From: CAZOZP01 sp964584325
GTDB lineage: Bacteria; Bacteroidota; Ignavibacteria; Ignavibacteriales; Melioribacteraceae
Assembly: GCA_964584325.1 (NCBI GenBank)
Contig: CAZOZP010000009.1
Location: forward strand, 1 to 64,000
Reading direction: 5' to 3'
Length of the DNA stretch: 64,000 nt
The first letter of the stretch is position 1; the number at the start of each line of letters is the position of its first letter. A model generated the notes under the pieces. It did not search any database. It saw nothing but the letters and a program-made list of their open reading frames with translations, and was not told the DNA's origin. The translations under genes were made by a program, and so were the position numbers. Of this stretch, positions 35,365-43,850 are shown piece after piece.

Positions 35365-36390
35365 ATGAAAATAGGTATATTGACAGGCGGCGGCGACTGC
35401 CCCGGGTTGAATCCGGTTATCAGAGCAGTTGTCAGAAAATCGATTCAGAACGGTCATGAGATAATTGGTATTATGGAAGGATGGAGAGGATTACTTGAGA
35501 AGAAATTCATCTCTATGGATGAAAGATCAGTATCCGGAATTCTTCACAGAGGCGGTACTATCCTTAAATCTTCAAGAACAAATGTTTATAAAGTAGAAAA
35601 CGGCGAACAGAGAGTTATTCAGAATATGAAAGAAGCCGGTATGGATGCATTAGTAGCAATCGGCGGTGAAGATACACTTGGAGTTGCCGCAAAACTATAC
35701 AAGGCAGGCGTTAATGTAGTAGGTGTTCCTAAAACTATAGATAACGACTTAAGTTCAACAGATTTCACATTCGGATTTGATACATCAGTGAATATTGCAA
35801 TGGAAGCTATTGACAGACTTCATACAACAGCAGAATCACATAACAGAGTTATTGTTGTTGAAGTTATGGGCCGTCACGCCGGATGGATCGCAACTTATGC
35901 CGGAATGGCAGGCGGTGCTGATATGATTCTTATCCCTGAAAAGCCATTTACTTTCGAAGAAGTAACAAACACAATTAAACAAAGACACTCAAAAGGTAAA
36001 GACTTCAGTATTATAGTTGTTGCCGAAGGTGCTACTGTTGAGAGTGCAGGTGAAATTCTTCAGGATCAGGAACTTGATTCTTTCGGGCACGTAAAACTTG
36101 GCGGAATAGGTGAACTTTTAGCTAAAGAAGTTGAAAAGAGAACAGGTTTTGAAACAAGAGCAACAGTTTTAGGCCACATACAGAGAGGCGGGTCGCCTTC
36201 AGCATTTGACCGCGTGCTCGGAACAAGATTCGGCGTTTTTGCTGCTGAATTAGTTGATAAAGGCGATTTCGGCAAAATGGCTGCTCTTAAAGGAACAGAT
36301 ATAGTTGCATCTTCTCTTGCAGAAGCTGTTGGCGAACTGAAAACAGTAAATATGGATCTTTATAAAGTAGCGACTACTTTCTTCGGTTAA
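35365..36390 (+). CDS. 6-phosphofructokinase with PPi-type active-site motifs
   Basis: This enzyme phosphorylates fructose 6-phosphate. Its 341 residues include GGGDCPGLN (8-16), GGEDT (100-104), PKTIDND (122-128), and the substrate loop MGRHAGW. ATP-dependent enzymes normally carry GGDGS/T and PGTIDND; Asp in place of the second Gly (Asp103) and Lys123 in PKTIDND are the two changes tied to pyrophosphate use, as in the actinobacterial-type PPi enzyme of similar length. It is therefore probably diphosphate:fructose-6-phosphate phosphotransferase, working reversibly in glycolysis and gluconeogenesis. A good Shine-Dalgarno (TAGGAGT) precedes the ATG, and the gene stands alone. Confidence 0.93.
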   Translation: MKIGILTGGGDCPGLNPVIRAVVRKSIQNGHEIIGIMEGWRGLLEKKFISMDERSVSGILHRGGTILKSSRTNVYKVENGEQRVIQNMKEAGMDALVAIGGEDTLGVAAKLYKAGVNVVGVPKTIDNDLSSTDFTFGFDTSVNIAMEAIDRLHTTAESHNRVIVVEVMGRHAGWIATYAGMAGGADMILIPEKPFTFEEVTNTIKQRHSKGKDFSIIVVAEGATVESAGEILQDQELDSFGHVKLGGIGELLAKEVEKRTGFETRATVLGHIQRGGSPSAFDRVLGTRFGVFAAELVDKGDFGKMAALKGTDIVASSLAEAVGELKTVNMDLYKVATTFFG

Positions 36391-36406
36391 TCAGAAATAC
36401 AACCTT

Positions 36407-36444
36407 AAAAGGCTGCTCCCCAAGAAGGATGTAGCCTTTTTTTG
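36407..36444 (+). terminator. Terminator after the phosphofructokinase gene
   Basis: AAAAGGCT and AGCCTTTT pair (8 bp), with an inner TCC/GGA block separated by a small internal loop, followed by TTTTTTG. It lies 17 bp after the stop codon. Confidence 0.75.
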
Positions 36445-36508
36445 TTTTAAATGTTAATTATTCGAACCGGGACCATTTTTATCGGAACTAAGTGTCTGGA
36501 GGTTGAAT

Positions 36509-36535
36509 TAAACTTTTTTTAATTTCCGCCGATTA
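36509..36535 (+). promoter_or_regulatory. Sigma-28 (FliA)-like promoter
   Basis: TAAACTTT (36509-36516), exactly 11 bp and GCCGATTA (36528-36535) differ from the flagellar sigma-28 consensus (TAAAGTTT, 11 bp, GCCGATAA) by one base in each box. Transcription would start near 36543, about 40 nt before the ATG at 36583. Confidence 0.6.
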
Positions 36536-36582
36536 TATACGTAAGGGAAAAATCTCCCCCAACAAAAAGCAGGGAGGCTGAA

Positions 36583-36825
36583 ATGGTTATTTCAAGAGTT
36601 ATGTCGGACGCAGGTTCCAATGCAATTGCCGGCATAAAAAGGCAAAGCGACGGAAAGTCGAATGCCGATGCCGTTAATGCCACTCAGGAAAAATCGTGGA
36701 AATTTGAAGAAAAACCGGATCCAATGGTTAGAGCCATTGTTGATGCGTCCTCTTCTGAAAAATCTCGCGATACACTTGAGTACAATAACCTAAAGAAAGG
36801 GATTTTGATTGACAAGAGAATGTGA
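36583..36825 (+). CDS. 80-residue protein of unknown function behind a sigma-28-like promoter
   Basis: This small, polar protein has no signal peptide, membrane segment or cysteine. It is rich in Ser, Ala, Lys and Asp and looks partly disordered, with a central WKFEEKPDPMVRAIVDA stretch. I do not recognise a family; in particular it does not show the C-terminal helices of FlgM. Support for a real gene comes from a good Shine-Dalgarno (GGGAGG, 36572-36577), the sigma-28-like promoter just upstream and a terminator behind. It faces a histidine kinase gene. The promoter suggests a role linked to motility or chemotaxis; that is inference. Confidence 0.65.
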   Translation: MVISRVMSDAGSNAIAGIKRQSDGKSNADAVNATQEKSWKFEEKPDPMVRAIVDASSSEKSRDTLEYNNLKKGILIDKRM

Positions 36826-36870
36826 AAACATCTAAAATATGCTCCTTGCTCTTATAAAGCTACAAAATCC

Positions 36871-36902
36871 TAAAAGAAGCGGAATAAAAACCGCTTCTTT
36901 TA
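36871..36902. terminator. Bidirectional terminator between the 80-residue gene and the kinase
   Basis: A perfect 12-bp stem (TAAAAGAAGCGG at 36871-36882 with its complement at 36891-36902) has an 8-base loop. U-rich arms suit both strands. The right arm includes the stop codon of the histidine kinase. Confidence 0.85.
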
Positions 36903-37898
36903 TTTTAAAACAGGAAGTTCAAAAGCAAAGGTTGATCCGCGGCCTTTTTTACTTTTCACCCAGACACGTCCGTTATGATCTTCGATTATCGTTTTTACGA
37001 TCCATAACCCCAATCCGCTCCTGCTTTCTCCGCCTGTAGGCTGAGTACTAAGCACTGCTCCTTTGGAAAACACCCGGGTGAGGTCTTCATCTGAAAGTCC
37101 GGGACCATTATCCGAGACCTCAACAGTTAATACATCAGAATTGAAATAAGTAAGCACCTGAACCATAGTATCATGCGATGAATATTTCAAAGCATTATTT
37201 ATAAGATTTTCAAGAACTTCTTCAATTTTGATGATATCTGCATTGATTTGAGGTAAAGATGAAGAAGACTTATTTATAAGTTTGATTCCTTTTTTCTTGG
37301 CATAAGGTTGATTCATTGAGCAAACAGAATCAATAATATCCTTTATCGATGCGGGCTGATATTTTTTTTGCTCTTCTATTGATTCTTCAGCAAAGCTTTT
37401 TGATACCTGTTGAGCAAGCTGCATAAGCTGTTCGGATGACTGTAGCAAAGAGACCATTAGTTCCTGCTGTTCCTGTGCGGAAATATCGAAATTGTTAATC
37501 AGTTCAATATAACCTTTAATTGCAGAAGCAGGATTTTTTATGTCATGAATGGCAATTGCGAATAATTCCTCCTTTTTTCGATGCAGCACTTCAAGCTGAT
37601 TCTTAGATTCGATTAGCTTGCCTTTTTGTTCGGTCAGATTTGAATTAATCTCTTCAAGATCAGAAATTTGTTTGGCAAGAGCCTCCATTTTAGACTGCAT
37701 TTCTGAATTTTCCTTATGGCAGTAAGCTAACTGATTTTTTACTATGTCATAAGAATTGTGAAGAGAGATATAATGTTTCTCGGCTACAAGTTTAGTCTTC
37801 TTTTTTCTGCCAGCCAAATAGATTATAAAACCAAATTGGATAATGCATAAAACAAAAAGAACAATTGCAAGTGCAGAAGGATTAAGTAATTCAGCCAT
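36900..37898 (-). CDS. Membrane-anchored sensor histidine kinase
   Basis: This kinase has 332 residues. One N-terminal membrane helix (about 9-29) is followed by a long coiled coil (about 40-108), the HisKA helix pair with phospho-acceptor His118 (AIHDIKNPASA) and an HATPase domain. Its N box is NLINNALKYS, the G1 region VSDNGPGLSDED, and the G2 region GLGLWIVKTI. It has essentially no periplasmic sensor region, so the signal is probably sensed in the membrane, by the coiled coil or via a partner protein. No response regulator is adjacent. Its stop codon lies within the shared terminator facing the 80-residue gene. Confidence 0.93.
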   Translation of the reverse strand: MAELLNPSALAIVLFVLCIIQFGFIIYLAGRKKKTKLVAEKHYISLHNSYDIVKNQLAYCHKENSEMQSKMEALAKQISDLEEINSNLTEQKGKLIESKNQLEVLHRKKEELFAIAIHDIKNPASAIKGYIELINNFDISAQEQQELMVSLLQSSEQLMQLAQQVSKSFAEESIEEQKKYQPASIKDIIDSVCSMNQPYAKKKGIKLINKSSSSLPQINADIIKIEEVLENLINNALKYSSHDTMVQVLTYFNSDVLTVEVSDNGPGLSDEDLTRVFSKGAVLSTQPTGGESRSGLGLWIVKTIIEDHNGRVWVKSKKGRGSTFAFELPVLK

Positions 37899-37956
37899 TT
37901 TATTTTCTTTATTATAAAATAATTTTTTGACTTTAAAATTAAAATTTCATGGTTTA

Positions 37957-37982
37957 ATATCGGTTAAAATAAAATTATTTTA
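37957..37982 (-). promoter_or_regulatory. Weak sigma-28-like promoter candidate for the kinase
   Basis: On the minus strand TAAAATAA (37975-37982), 10 bp and ACCGATAT (37957-37964) resemble the sigma-28 boxes, with a spacer one base short. The region is very AT-rich, so the TAAA part carries little weight. Confidence 0.25.
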
Positions 37983-38004
37983 AGTAGTTGTTTATTATTA
38001 TTAT

Positions 38005-38012
38005 TAACTTTG
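38005..38012 (+). promoter_or_regulatory. Candidate -7 box of the purC operon
   Basis: TAACTTTG fits TAnnTTTG and lies 31 bp before the purC start codon. The expected -33 position shows no TTTG. The downstream operon runs from purC to recX. Confidence 0.4.
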
Positions 38013-38043
38013 TCTTGAAATTATAAATTATTTGTGAGGATAT

Positions 38044-38934
38044 ATGAGCATTGTTATTCGAAATACAGATTTCAGTAATCTCAAAAAGTTTAAGCAGGGA
38101 AAAGTTCGTGATATGTATGACCTGGGAGATTACTACCTTATGGTATCTACAGACAGACTCTCGGCATTTGATGTTATAATGAATGAAGGAATTCCGGATA
38201 AAGGCCGTGTCTTAACAAAAATATCAGAGTTTTGGTTTGATTACACAAAAGATATTATTCAGAATCATGTTGTTACAACAAACGTTAGTGAGTATCCGCC
38301 AATTTGTATGGAGTATGCGGATATTCTTGAAGGAAGATCAATGTTGGTTAAAAAGGCAGAACTTATTCCGATAGAGTGTATAGTAAGAGGGTATATAACA
38401 GGTTCAGGTCTGGCCGATTATAAAGCAACCGGAAGCATATGTGGAATTAAACTTCCTGAGGGACTGGTAGAATCCGAAAAACTTCCCGAACCCATATTCA
38501 CCCCATCAACAAAAGCCGACATTGGAGATCATGATGAAAATATCAGTTCTGAACAAGCCGAAAAAATTGTAGGGAAAGATATTTTTGATAAAATAAGCAC
38601 TACAGCAATAGCAATATACAAGAAAGCATCAGAATTTGCTCTGACTAAAGGGATTATCCTTGCAGATACAAAAATGGAATTCGGCATTTATAACGGAGAA
38701 GTAATTCTTATTGATGAACTGCTAACGCCTGATTCGTCAAGATTCTGGCCTCTGGAAGGATACGAAAAGGGAAGAGTTCAGCAAAGTTATGATAAGCAGT
38801 ATGTCAGAGATTACCTTGTATCAGTTAAATTCAACAAACAACCACCTGCACCCCCGCTTCCTGAAGAAGTAATTGCCAACACAAGGCAGAAATATCTGGA
38901 AGCATTGGAAAAGCTGACAGGAAAGAGTTTATAA
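38044..38934 (+). CDS. purC: SAICAR synthase
   Basis: Phosphoribosylaminoimidazole-succinocarboxamide synthase adds aspartate to CAIR in purine synthesis. It has 296 residues, the longer eukaryote-like/Bacteroidota form. Key segments are QGKVRDMYD near the N-terminus (nucleotide loop), STDRLSAFDV, ECIVRGYITGSG, TPSTKAD, and DTKMEFGI with LIDELLTPDSSRFW. It is the first gene of an operon that continues directly into the DUF971 gene. Confidence 0.97.
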   Translation: MSIVIRNTDFSNLKKFKQGKVRDMYDLGDYYLMVSTDRLSAFDVIMNEGIPDKGRVLTKISEFWFDYTKDIIQNHVVTTNVSEYPPICMEYADILEGRSMLVKKAELIPIECIVRGYITGSGLADYKATGSICGIKLPEGLVESEKLPEPIFTPSTKADIGDHDENISSEQAEKIVGKDIFDKISTTAIAIYKKASEFALTKGIILADTKMEFGIYNGEVILIDELLTPDSSRFWPLEGYEKGRVQQSYDKQYVRDYLVSVKFNKQPPAPPLPEEVIANTRQKYLEALEKLTGKSL

Positions 38935-39225
38935 ATGATTCCCGTTTCGTTGGAAATTTCCGGTAACAGCCTGATGGTTCGATGGAGCGATTCGGTTGTT
39001 ACCGCTATAAAACTTACCAATCTGAGAAGAAATTGTCCGTGTGCAGTATGCGGTGCCGAATATGAAAAGAAAGGAAGCGGATATCTTCCTCTTTATAAAC
39101 AGGAAGAAGTTACTGTAAAAGACATTATTCCTGCCGGCAGTTATGCAGTTAATATTGTTTGGGCTGACGGCCACAATGCAGGATTTTATATATATGACCT
39201 TCTAAAAAAACTTGGTGATATGTAA
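38935..39225 (+). CDS. DUF971 (GBBH-like N-terminal domain) protein
   Basis: This small protein of 96 residues consists of a single DUF971 domain, the module also found at the N-terminus of gamma-butyrobetaine hydroxylase. The paired cysteines in NLRRNCPCAVCG suggest metal binding, together with a His in ADGHNAG. Stand-alone DUF971 proteins have been linked to iron-sulphur cluster supply (with Mrp/ApbC-type ATPases), but nothing here confirms that. The ATG directly follows the purC stop codon and the end overlaps pgsA by one base. Confidence 0.9.
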   Translation: MIPVSLEISGNSLMVRWSDSVVTAIKLTNLRRNCPCAVCGAEYEKKGSGYLPLYKQEEVTVKDIIPAGSYAVNIVWADGHNAGFYIYDLLKKLGDM

Positions 39226-39812
39226 TGCTGCTTCCAAATCAGCTGACGGCTTTAAGAATAATACTCACTCCGGTTTTCTTTTTCCTTTTCCTTTCGGATA
39301 GCGGCATACTGAAGCAAATATCGCTCCTGGTATTTTTTATTGCTGCTATAACTGATTGGTATGATGGGTGGCTTGCCAGAAAATTTAATTATATTACAGC
39401 CTGGGGAAAGTTTATGGATCCGCTTGCTGATAAAATACTTACTTCTGCAGCCTTTCTTGCATTTGTTTTTATCGGTATGCTGGAACTTTGGATGGTTATA
39501 GCCATAATAGCAAGAGATTTAATAATTACAATTTTAAGATCTGTAGCCGAATACCAGAAGAAATCTTTCTACACAAGCCGCTCTGCAAAAGTAAAAACAT
39601 TTCTTCAGATGGCTTTCCTTTATTATTTACTTATGATATATATATCAACTACAGTTGATTGGATATATAAAGGGAACGAAGTTTTTTTTGATTCGCTTCT
39701 TGAACCTAAACTGGTTTACGGTATAATGCTGACAGTTACAATATTAACTGTTTATACAGGAATTACATACTTAATAAAAAACAGATTTGTAATAAAGAAT
39801 TTATTTTTGTGA
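39225..39812 (+). CDS. pgsA: CDP-diacylglycerol--glycerol-3-phosphate 3-phosphatidyltransferase
   Basis: This enzyme makes phosphatidylglycerol phosphate at the inner membrane. Its 195 residues have several hydrophobic helices and the complete signature DGxxAR-x8-GxxxDxxxD in DWYDGWLARK and GKFMDPLADK. The 4-bp overlap with the phosphatase gene pgpA, which acts on its product, makes this copy the likely true PgsA, in contrast to the paralogue at 25950. Confidence 0.94.
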   Translation: MLLPNQLTALRIILTPVFFFLFLSDSGILKQISLLVFFIAAITDWYDGWLARKFNYITAWGKFMDPLADKILTSAAFLAFVFIGMLELWMVIAIIARDLIITILRSVAEYQKKSFYTSRSAKVKTFLQMAFLYYLLMIYISTTVDWIYKGNEVFFDSLLEPKLVYGIMLTVTILTVYTGITYLIKNRFVIKNLFL

Positions 39813-40270
39813 TTAGAATAAATAATTATGAATATATAATAGGCACGGGTCTGCTTACGGGAAAAATCAAGTATGCTCCCGGTACCGCTGCAAGTGTTGC
39901 AGCTCTGGGGATATGGTTGATTCCGGGTTTCGCTGATTCTTTGTGGCATTATATGGGAATAATTATTATTACTGGATTAGGTTTTTTTATCGGGGATAAA
40001 TTTTCGGCTGAATTCGGAGACGATCCTTCGATATTTACAGCAGACGAGTTTGCCGGAACTTGGGTTGCCTTTTTGTTTATACCTCTAAATTTATGGGCAA
40101 TACTGATATGTTTTATAATATGGCGACTGGCTGATATATACAAGTTCCCGCCGGCAAGGCAAGCGGAGGGAATTAAAGGCGGGGTTGGAATTGTACTTGA
40201 TGATATAATTGCCGGCCTTTATGCATGCATTATAACTAATTTATTAGTTTACTATTTTAATATTTATTAA
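39809..40270 (+). CDS. pgpA: Phosphatidylglycerophosphatase A
   Basis: This inner-membrane phosphatase of 153 residues converts phosphatidylglycerol phosphate to phosphatidylglycerol. It shows the family pattern GxxxxAPGTAAS, then DDPSIFTADEFAG, then GGVGIVLDDIIAG with acidic catalytic residues. The GTG start at 39809 lies in the pgsA stop codon (GTGA). With pgsA it gives two consecutive steps of anionic lipid synthesis. Confidence 0.93.
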   Translation: MIRINNYEYIIGTGLLTGKIKYAPGTAASVAALGIWLIPGFADSLWHYMGIIIITGLGFFIGDKFSAEFGDDPSIFTADEFAGTWVAFLFIPLNLWAILICFIIWRLADIYKFPPARQAEGIKGGVGIVLDDIIAGLYACIITNLLVYYFNIY

Positions 40271-40280
40271 TGGTTGAATT

Positions 40281-41537
40281 ATGAAAGCTCATTTGATATC
40301 AATAGGTGATGAACTGTTAAACGGACAGACTGTAAATACGAATGCATCGTTTATTGGTGAAAAACTTAGCGATCTCGGAATTGATGTTATAAAAATCTCG
40401 ACAATAAGTGATGACAGAACTGAAATTATTTCTGAGTTGAATCTTGCTGCCGATTCGGCAGACCTTATAATAATGACAGGCGGATTAGGCCCGACAAACG
40501 ATGACATTACAAAAAAATGCCTCTCCGACTATTTCGAATCAGAACTCGTTGTTAATAAAGATGCTTTAGCAGATGTTAAGTTATTTTTTGAAAAAAGGAA
40601 TAGGCCTCTAACAAAAATAAATGAAGATCAGGCATTAATTCCTGCAATAGCAAAAGTACTTCGAAACGAAAAAGGTACTGCCCCGGGAATGTGGATAGAA
40701 AAAGATGAAAAGATTTTTATATCAATACCCGGAGTTCCATTTGAAATGGAACATATCACAACAGAAAGAATTATTCCGTTGCTGAGAGATATATTAGGAA
40801 TACCGAAAATATTTAAGAAACAGACTATGCTTCTTACAACGGGAATTGCCGAGTCTATACTCTATGAAAAAATAGCAAAAATTGAAAACATTTTCGAAGA
40901 AACAAAAATAGCTTTTCTCCCAAACGAATACGGAGTGAAAGTTAAAATTACGGCATTTGGAGAAACTGAAGAGACAGTGGCTAACACTGTACTTGAAGCA
41001 GAACAGAAAATACGGGCTCTTGCCGGACGCTTTATTTACGGAAAAAATTCTGAAAATTTAGAATCTGTGGTAGCAAGACTTTTAACCGACAGAGGATTAA
41101 CACTCAGTATTGCAGAGTCTTGTACAGGAGGCAAAATTGCCAGCAGACTGACAGATATTCCCGGAAGCAGCAAATTCCTTGAAAGAGCAGTAATCACATA
41201 CTCATATGGTGCAAAAGTAGAAATGCTGAATGTAAACGAAGATGAACTTTACAAAAACGGTGCCGTTAGTGCTGAAACAGCCAGACAAATGGCTGAAGGA
41301 GTTAGAGGAATTGCAGGAACTGACATCGGACTGGCATCAACAGGAATAATGGGGCCTACGGGCGCTACGGAGACAAAACCTTTGGGATTAGTTTACATAG
41401 GCATCTGCGACGGGAAATCCTGCGCTGCCAGAGAGTTCCGTTTCGGAGATGACAGACTTCTGAATAAAACCCGGGCTTCACAGGCAGCCCTTGAAATGGT
41501 AAGACGAAGTATTCTCGGAATTCCATATGACGAATAG
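40281..41537 (+). CDS. cinA: CinA-like nicotinamide-nucleotide amidohydrolase/damage-inducible protein
   Basis: This two-domain cytosolic protein has 418 residues. The N-terminal molybdopterin-binding-like COG1058 domain (about 1-170; SIGDELLNGQ, TGGLGPTNDD) acts as ADP-ribose/NMN-linked pyrophosphatase in relatives. The C-terminal CinA/PncC domain (about 255-415; AESCTGGKIASRLT) deamidates NMN. The gene lies upstream of recA with thpR between, the classical cinA-(thpR)-recA order known from other phyla. Confidence 0.94.
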   Translation: MKAHLISIGDELLNGQTVNTNASFIGEKLSDLGIDVIKISTISDDRTEIISELNLAADSADLIIMTGGLGPTNDDITKKCLSDYFESELVVNKDALADVKLFFEKRNRPLTKINEDQALIPAIAKVLRNEKGTAPGMWIEKDEKIFISIPGVPFEMEHITTERIIPLLRDILGIPKIFKKQTMLLTTGIAESILYEKIAKIENIFEETKIAFLPNEYGVKVKITAFGETEETVANTVLEAEQKIRALAGRFIYGKNSENLESVVARLLTDRGLTLSIAESCTGGKIASRLTDIPGSSKFLERAVITYSYGAKVEMLNVNEDELYKNGAVSAETARQMAEGVRGIAGTDIGLASTGIMGPTGATETKPLGLVYIGICDGKSCAAREFRFGDDRLLNKTRASQAALEMVRRSILGIPYDE

Positions 41538-42081
41538 GCTGTTTGTTTCTCTTGAAATTCCTGCTGAAATGAAGGAGTTACTTGTGAAAGGCAGTTCCGG
41601 AATATATAATGATACTGATTGCAAGTGGGAGAGCGAAGAGAAACTTCACATAACTTTGAAATTTCTTGGAGACACAGGAGCCGAACTAACTGAAAATATC
41701 TGGCAAGATATTATTGAATTAAGTAAAAAATATAATGGATTTGAGATCCACTTTCGCGGTTTTAAATTAATAAGACGCGGGGGAACCCCTTCAATGATTT
41801 GGGCGGAAATGTATGAAAAAAGCGGAAGCTTGTCTGAATATGTTTTCGGAATTAATAAAGCTATGAAAAAATATGGAATTGAATCGGAAAACAGACCTTT
41901 TATTCCACATGTTACACTATTGAGAATTAGAGGACGGGAAGATATAGACAAATTAATTAATATCACGAATTTAAAATACGATGAATATTGTTCCCGGGCA
42001 TCAAACATTGCTCTTGTTCAGAGCAAACTTATGCCGGAAGGATCAGTTTACAGAAGAATAAAAAGTTTAATTTTAGAATAA
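41527..42081 (+). CDS. thpR: RNA 2',3'-cyclic phosphodiesterase (LigT/ThpR)
   Basis: This 2H phosphoesterase of 184 residues hydrolyses 2',3'-cyclic phosphate ends of RNA. The two catalytic HxTx motifs are LHITLKFLG and PHVTLLRI. It overlaps cinA by 11 bp and ends 10 bp before recA, in the same transcript. Confidence 0.93.
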   Translation: MTNRLFVSLEIPAEMKELLVKGSSGIYNDTDCKWESEEKLHITLKFLGDTGAELTENIWQDIIELSKKYNGFEIHFRGFKLIRRGGTPSMIWAEMYEKSGSLSEYVFGINKAMKKYGIESENRPFIPHVTLLRIRGREDIDKLINITNLKYDEYCSRASNIALVQSKLMPEGSVYRRIKSLILE

Positions 42082-42091
42082 AGGAGGATTT

Positions 42092-43129
42092 ATGGCATCA
42101 GAATCAGATTCAAAAATGAAAGTCCTTGAAGAAACAATAGCTTCAATTGAAAAAGCCCATGGTAAAGGTTCTATTATGAGAATGGGAGATAAAACAGTTC
42201 AGAAGATAGAAGCGATTTCTACCGGATCGCTTTCGCTTGATGCCGCTTTGGGAATAGGCGGAATTCCTCGCGGAAGAATAACTGAAATCTACGGACCTGA
42301 ATCTTCAGGAAAAACCACTGTTTGTCTTCACGTTATTGCCGAAGCACAGAGACTTGGCGGTTTGGTTGCATTTATCGATGCTGAACATGCACTTGATCTG
42401 AATTATGCAAAAAAACTTAATGTTGATGTAAAGAATCTTTTGGTATCTCAACCTGATTACGGCGAGCAAGCTCTTGAAATAGCTGATACACTTGTAAGGA
42501 GCAATGCCTTGGATGTAATTGTTGTAGATTCTGTTGCCGCATTGGTACCCAAAGCAGAAATCGAAGGAGATATGGGAGATCCGCAGATGGCAATGCAGGC
42601 AAGACTTATGTCGCAGGCTTTACGGAAACTCACAGGCGTAATTAATAAATCTAACACTTGCGTAATTTTTACTAACCAGCTCAGAAACAAAATCGGGGTG
42701 GTTTTTGGAAATCCGGAAACAACAACAGGAGGAAATGCTCTTAAGTTTTATGCTTCAGTAAGAATTGATATACGCCGACTTGCTGCAATAAAAGACGGAG
42801 AAGATGTAGTGGGGAGCAGAACAAAAGTAAAAATCGTAAAAAGTAAAGTCGCCCCTCCGTTCAAATCAGTAGAATTTGATATTATGTTCAATGAAGGTAT
42901 CAGCAAAATCGGAGAATTGATAGATATAGGTACCGAAACCGGAATAATCAAAAAAAGCGGGTCATGGTTTACTTTTGGTGAAGAAAGATTCCAGGGAAGA
43001 GATCAGTTCAAGAAGAAACTTACCGATGACAAAGTTCTGTCTTCTAAATTAGAACAAGAAGTTAAAGTTAAAATAGGACTTTTCACTGAACTTCTTCTTG
43101 AAGAAACAAAAGATAAAAAAGAAAAATGA
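42092..43129 (+). CDS. recA: Recombinase RecA
   Basis: This strand-exchange protein drives homologous recombination and the SOS switch. It has 345 residues with Walker A GPESSGKTT, the MAW-type segment, LLVSQPDYGEQALEI, VDSVAALVPKAEIEGD (loop 1), NQLRNKIGVVFGNPETT (loop 2) and a basic/acidic C-terminal tail. AGGAGG precedes the ATG. It sits inside an operon rather than behind its own visible LexA-type box, and I saw no SOS box by eye. Confidence 0.98.
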   Translation: MASESDSKMKVLEETIASIEKAHGKGSIMRMGDKTVQKIEAISTGSLSLDAALGIGGIPRGRITEIYGPESSGKTTVCLHVIAEAQRLGGLVAFIDAEHALDLNYAKKLNVDVKNLLVSQPDYGEQALEIADTLVRSNALDVIVVDSVAALVPKAEIEGDMGDPQMAMQARLMSQALRKLTGVINKSNTCVIFTNQLRNKIGVVFGNPETTTGGNALKFYASVRIDIRRLAAIKDGEDVVGSRTKVKIVKSKVAPPFKSVEFDIMFNEGISKIGELIDIGTETGIIKKSGSWFTFGEERFQGRDQFKKKLTDDKVLSSKLEQEVKVKIGLFTELLLEETKDKKEK

Positions 43130-43764
43130 TAAAAGTATTAAGTGCCGTCAGGACTGGCAGTAAAATGAAAGTTGCATTTGATGACGGCACTTATTTACAT
43201 ATTCCGCTTAACATTTTTAACGAATTCGGTTGTGTTCAAGGCACAAGTATTTACGAAAATAAATTAACTTATATAAAGCTTCTTTGTGAAACCGCAGCGG
43301 CAAAAGAAACCGCCTTCAGAATACTTTCTATACGTTCGCATTCCGAATATGAGTTGAAAGTTAAACTCCAAAAAAAAGAATACTCATCTGAGGCTATAAA
43401 AGATATCTTGGAATTTTTAAGAAAAAATGATTATTTAAACGACAGGGTATTTGCGGAAAGATATCTTGAAATTAACATTAAGAAAAAGGGAATATTTAAA
43501 ATACGCCGCGAACTTGAAAGCAAAAAAATCTTTCCGGCTATAATATCAGAAATATTCCGGAATTCCGGACTTGCGGAAAACGAAGCGGAAACTGCGGAAA
43601 TCCTTATTCATAAAAAACTGAAAGAAAGCAGATTTTCCTTAATGAATGATCAAAAGAAAAAAGAGGCTTTGTTCAGATTTCTTGCCTCAAGAGGATTCTC
43701 CCGTGAAACATCATTCAACACCATAAAAAAAATACTTTCATCCTTGGAAATATCTGATTGGTAA
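43126..43764 (+). CDS. recX: Regulatory protein RecX
   Basis: This modulator binds RecA filaments. It has 212 residues with three-helix repeats, recognisable in RSHSEYELKVKLQKK and YLNDRVFAERYLE plus a long N-terminal domain (about 1-60). The start overlaps the recA stop codon (ATGA), the usual arrangement. Confidence 0.92.
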   Translation: MIKVLSAVRTGSKMKVAFDDGTYLHIPLNIFNEFGCVQGTSIYENKLTYIKLLCETAAAKETAFRILSIRSHSEYELKVKLQKKEYSSEAIKDILEFLRKNDYLNDRVFAERYLEINIKKKGIFKIRRELESKKIFPAIISEIFRNSGLAENEAETAEILIHKKLKESRFSLMNDQKKKEALFRFLASRGFSRETSFNTIKKILSSLEISDW

Positions 43765-43850
43765 ATAACTGTTCATTTTAGTAAATTTAGAATTAAATTT
43801 TTTACAATATCGCCGGAACGTTTCCGCCGATTTATAAACAAGAGGCTAAT

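Noticed and set aside
36583..36825. 80-residue protein as FlgM anti-sigma factor
   Set aside because: Size and promoter would fit, but the conserved C-terminal helical pattern of FlgM is not visible.
43794..43833. Sigma-28-like promoter before guaB
   Set aside because: GCCGATTT at 43826 has no TAAA at the right distance, and GCCGGAAC at 43812 matches poorly, so the pair is not convincing for a housekeeping gene.
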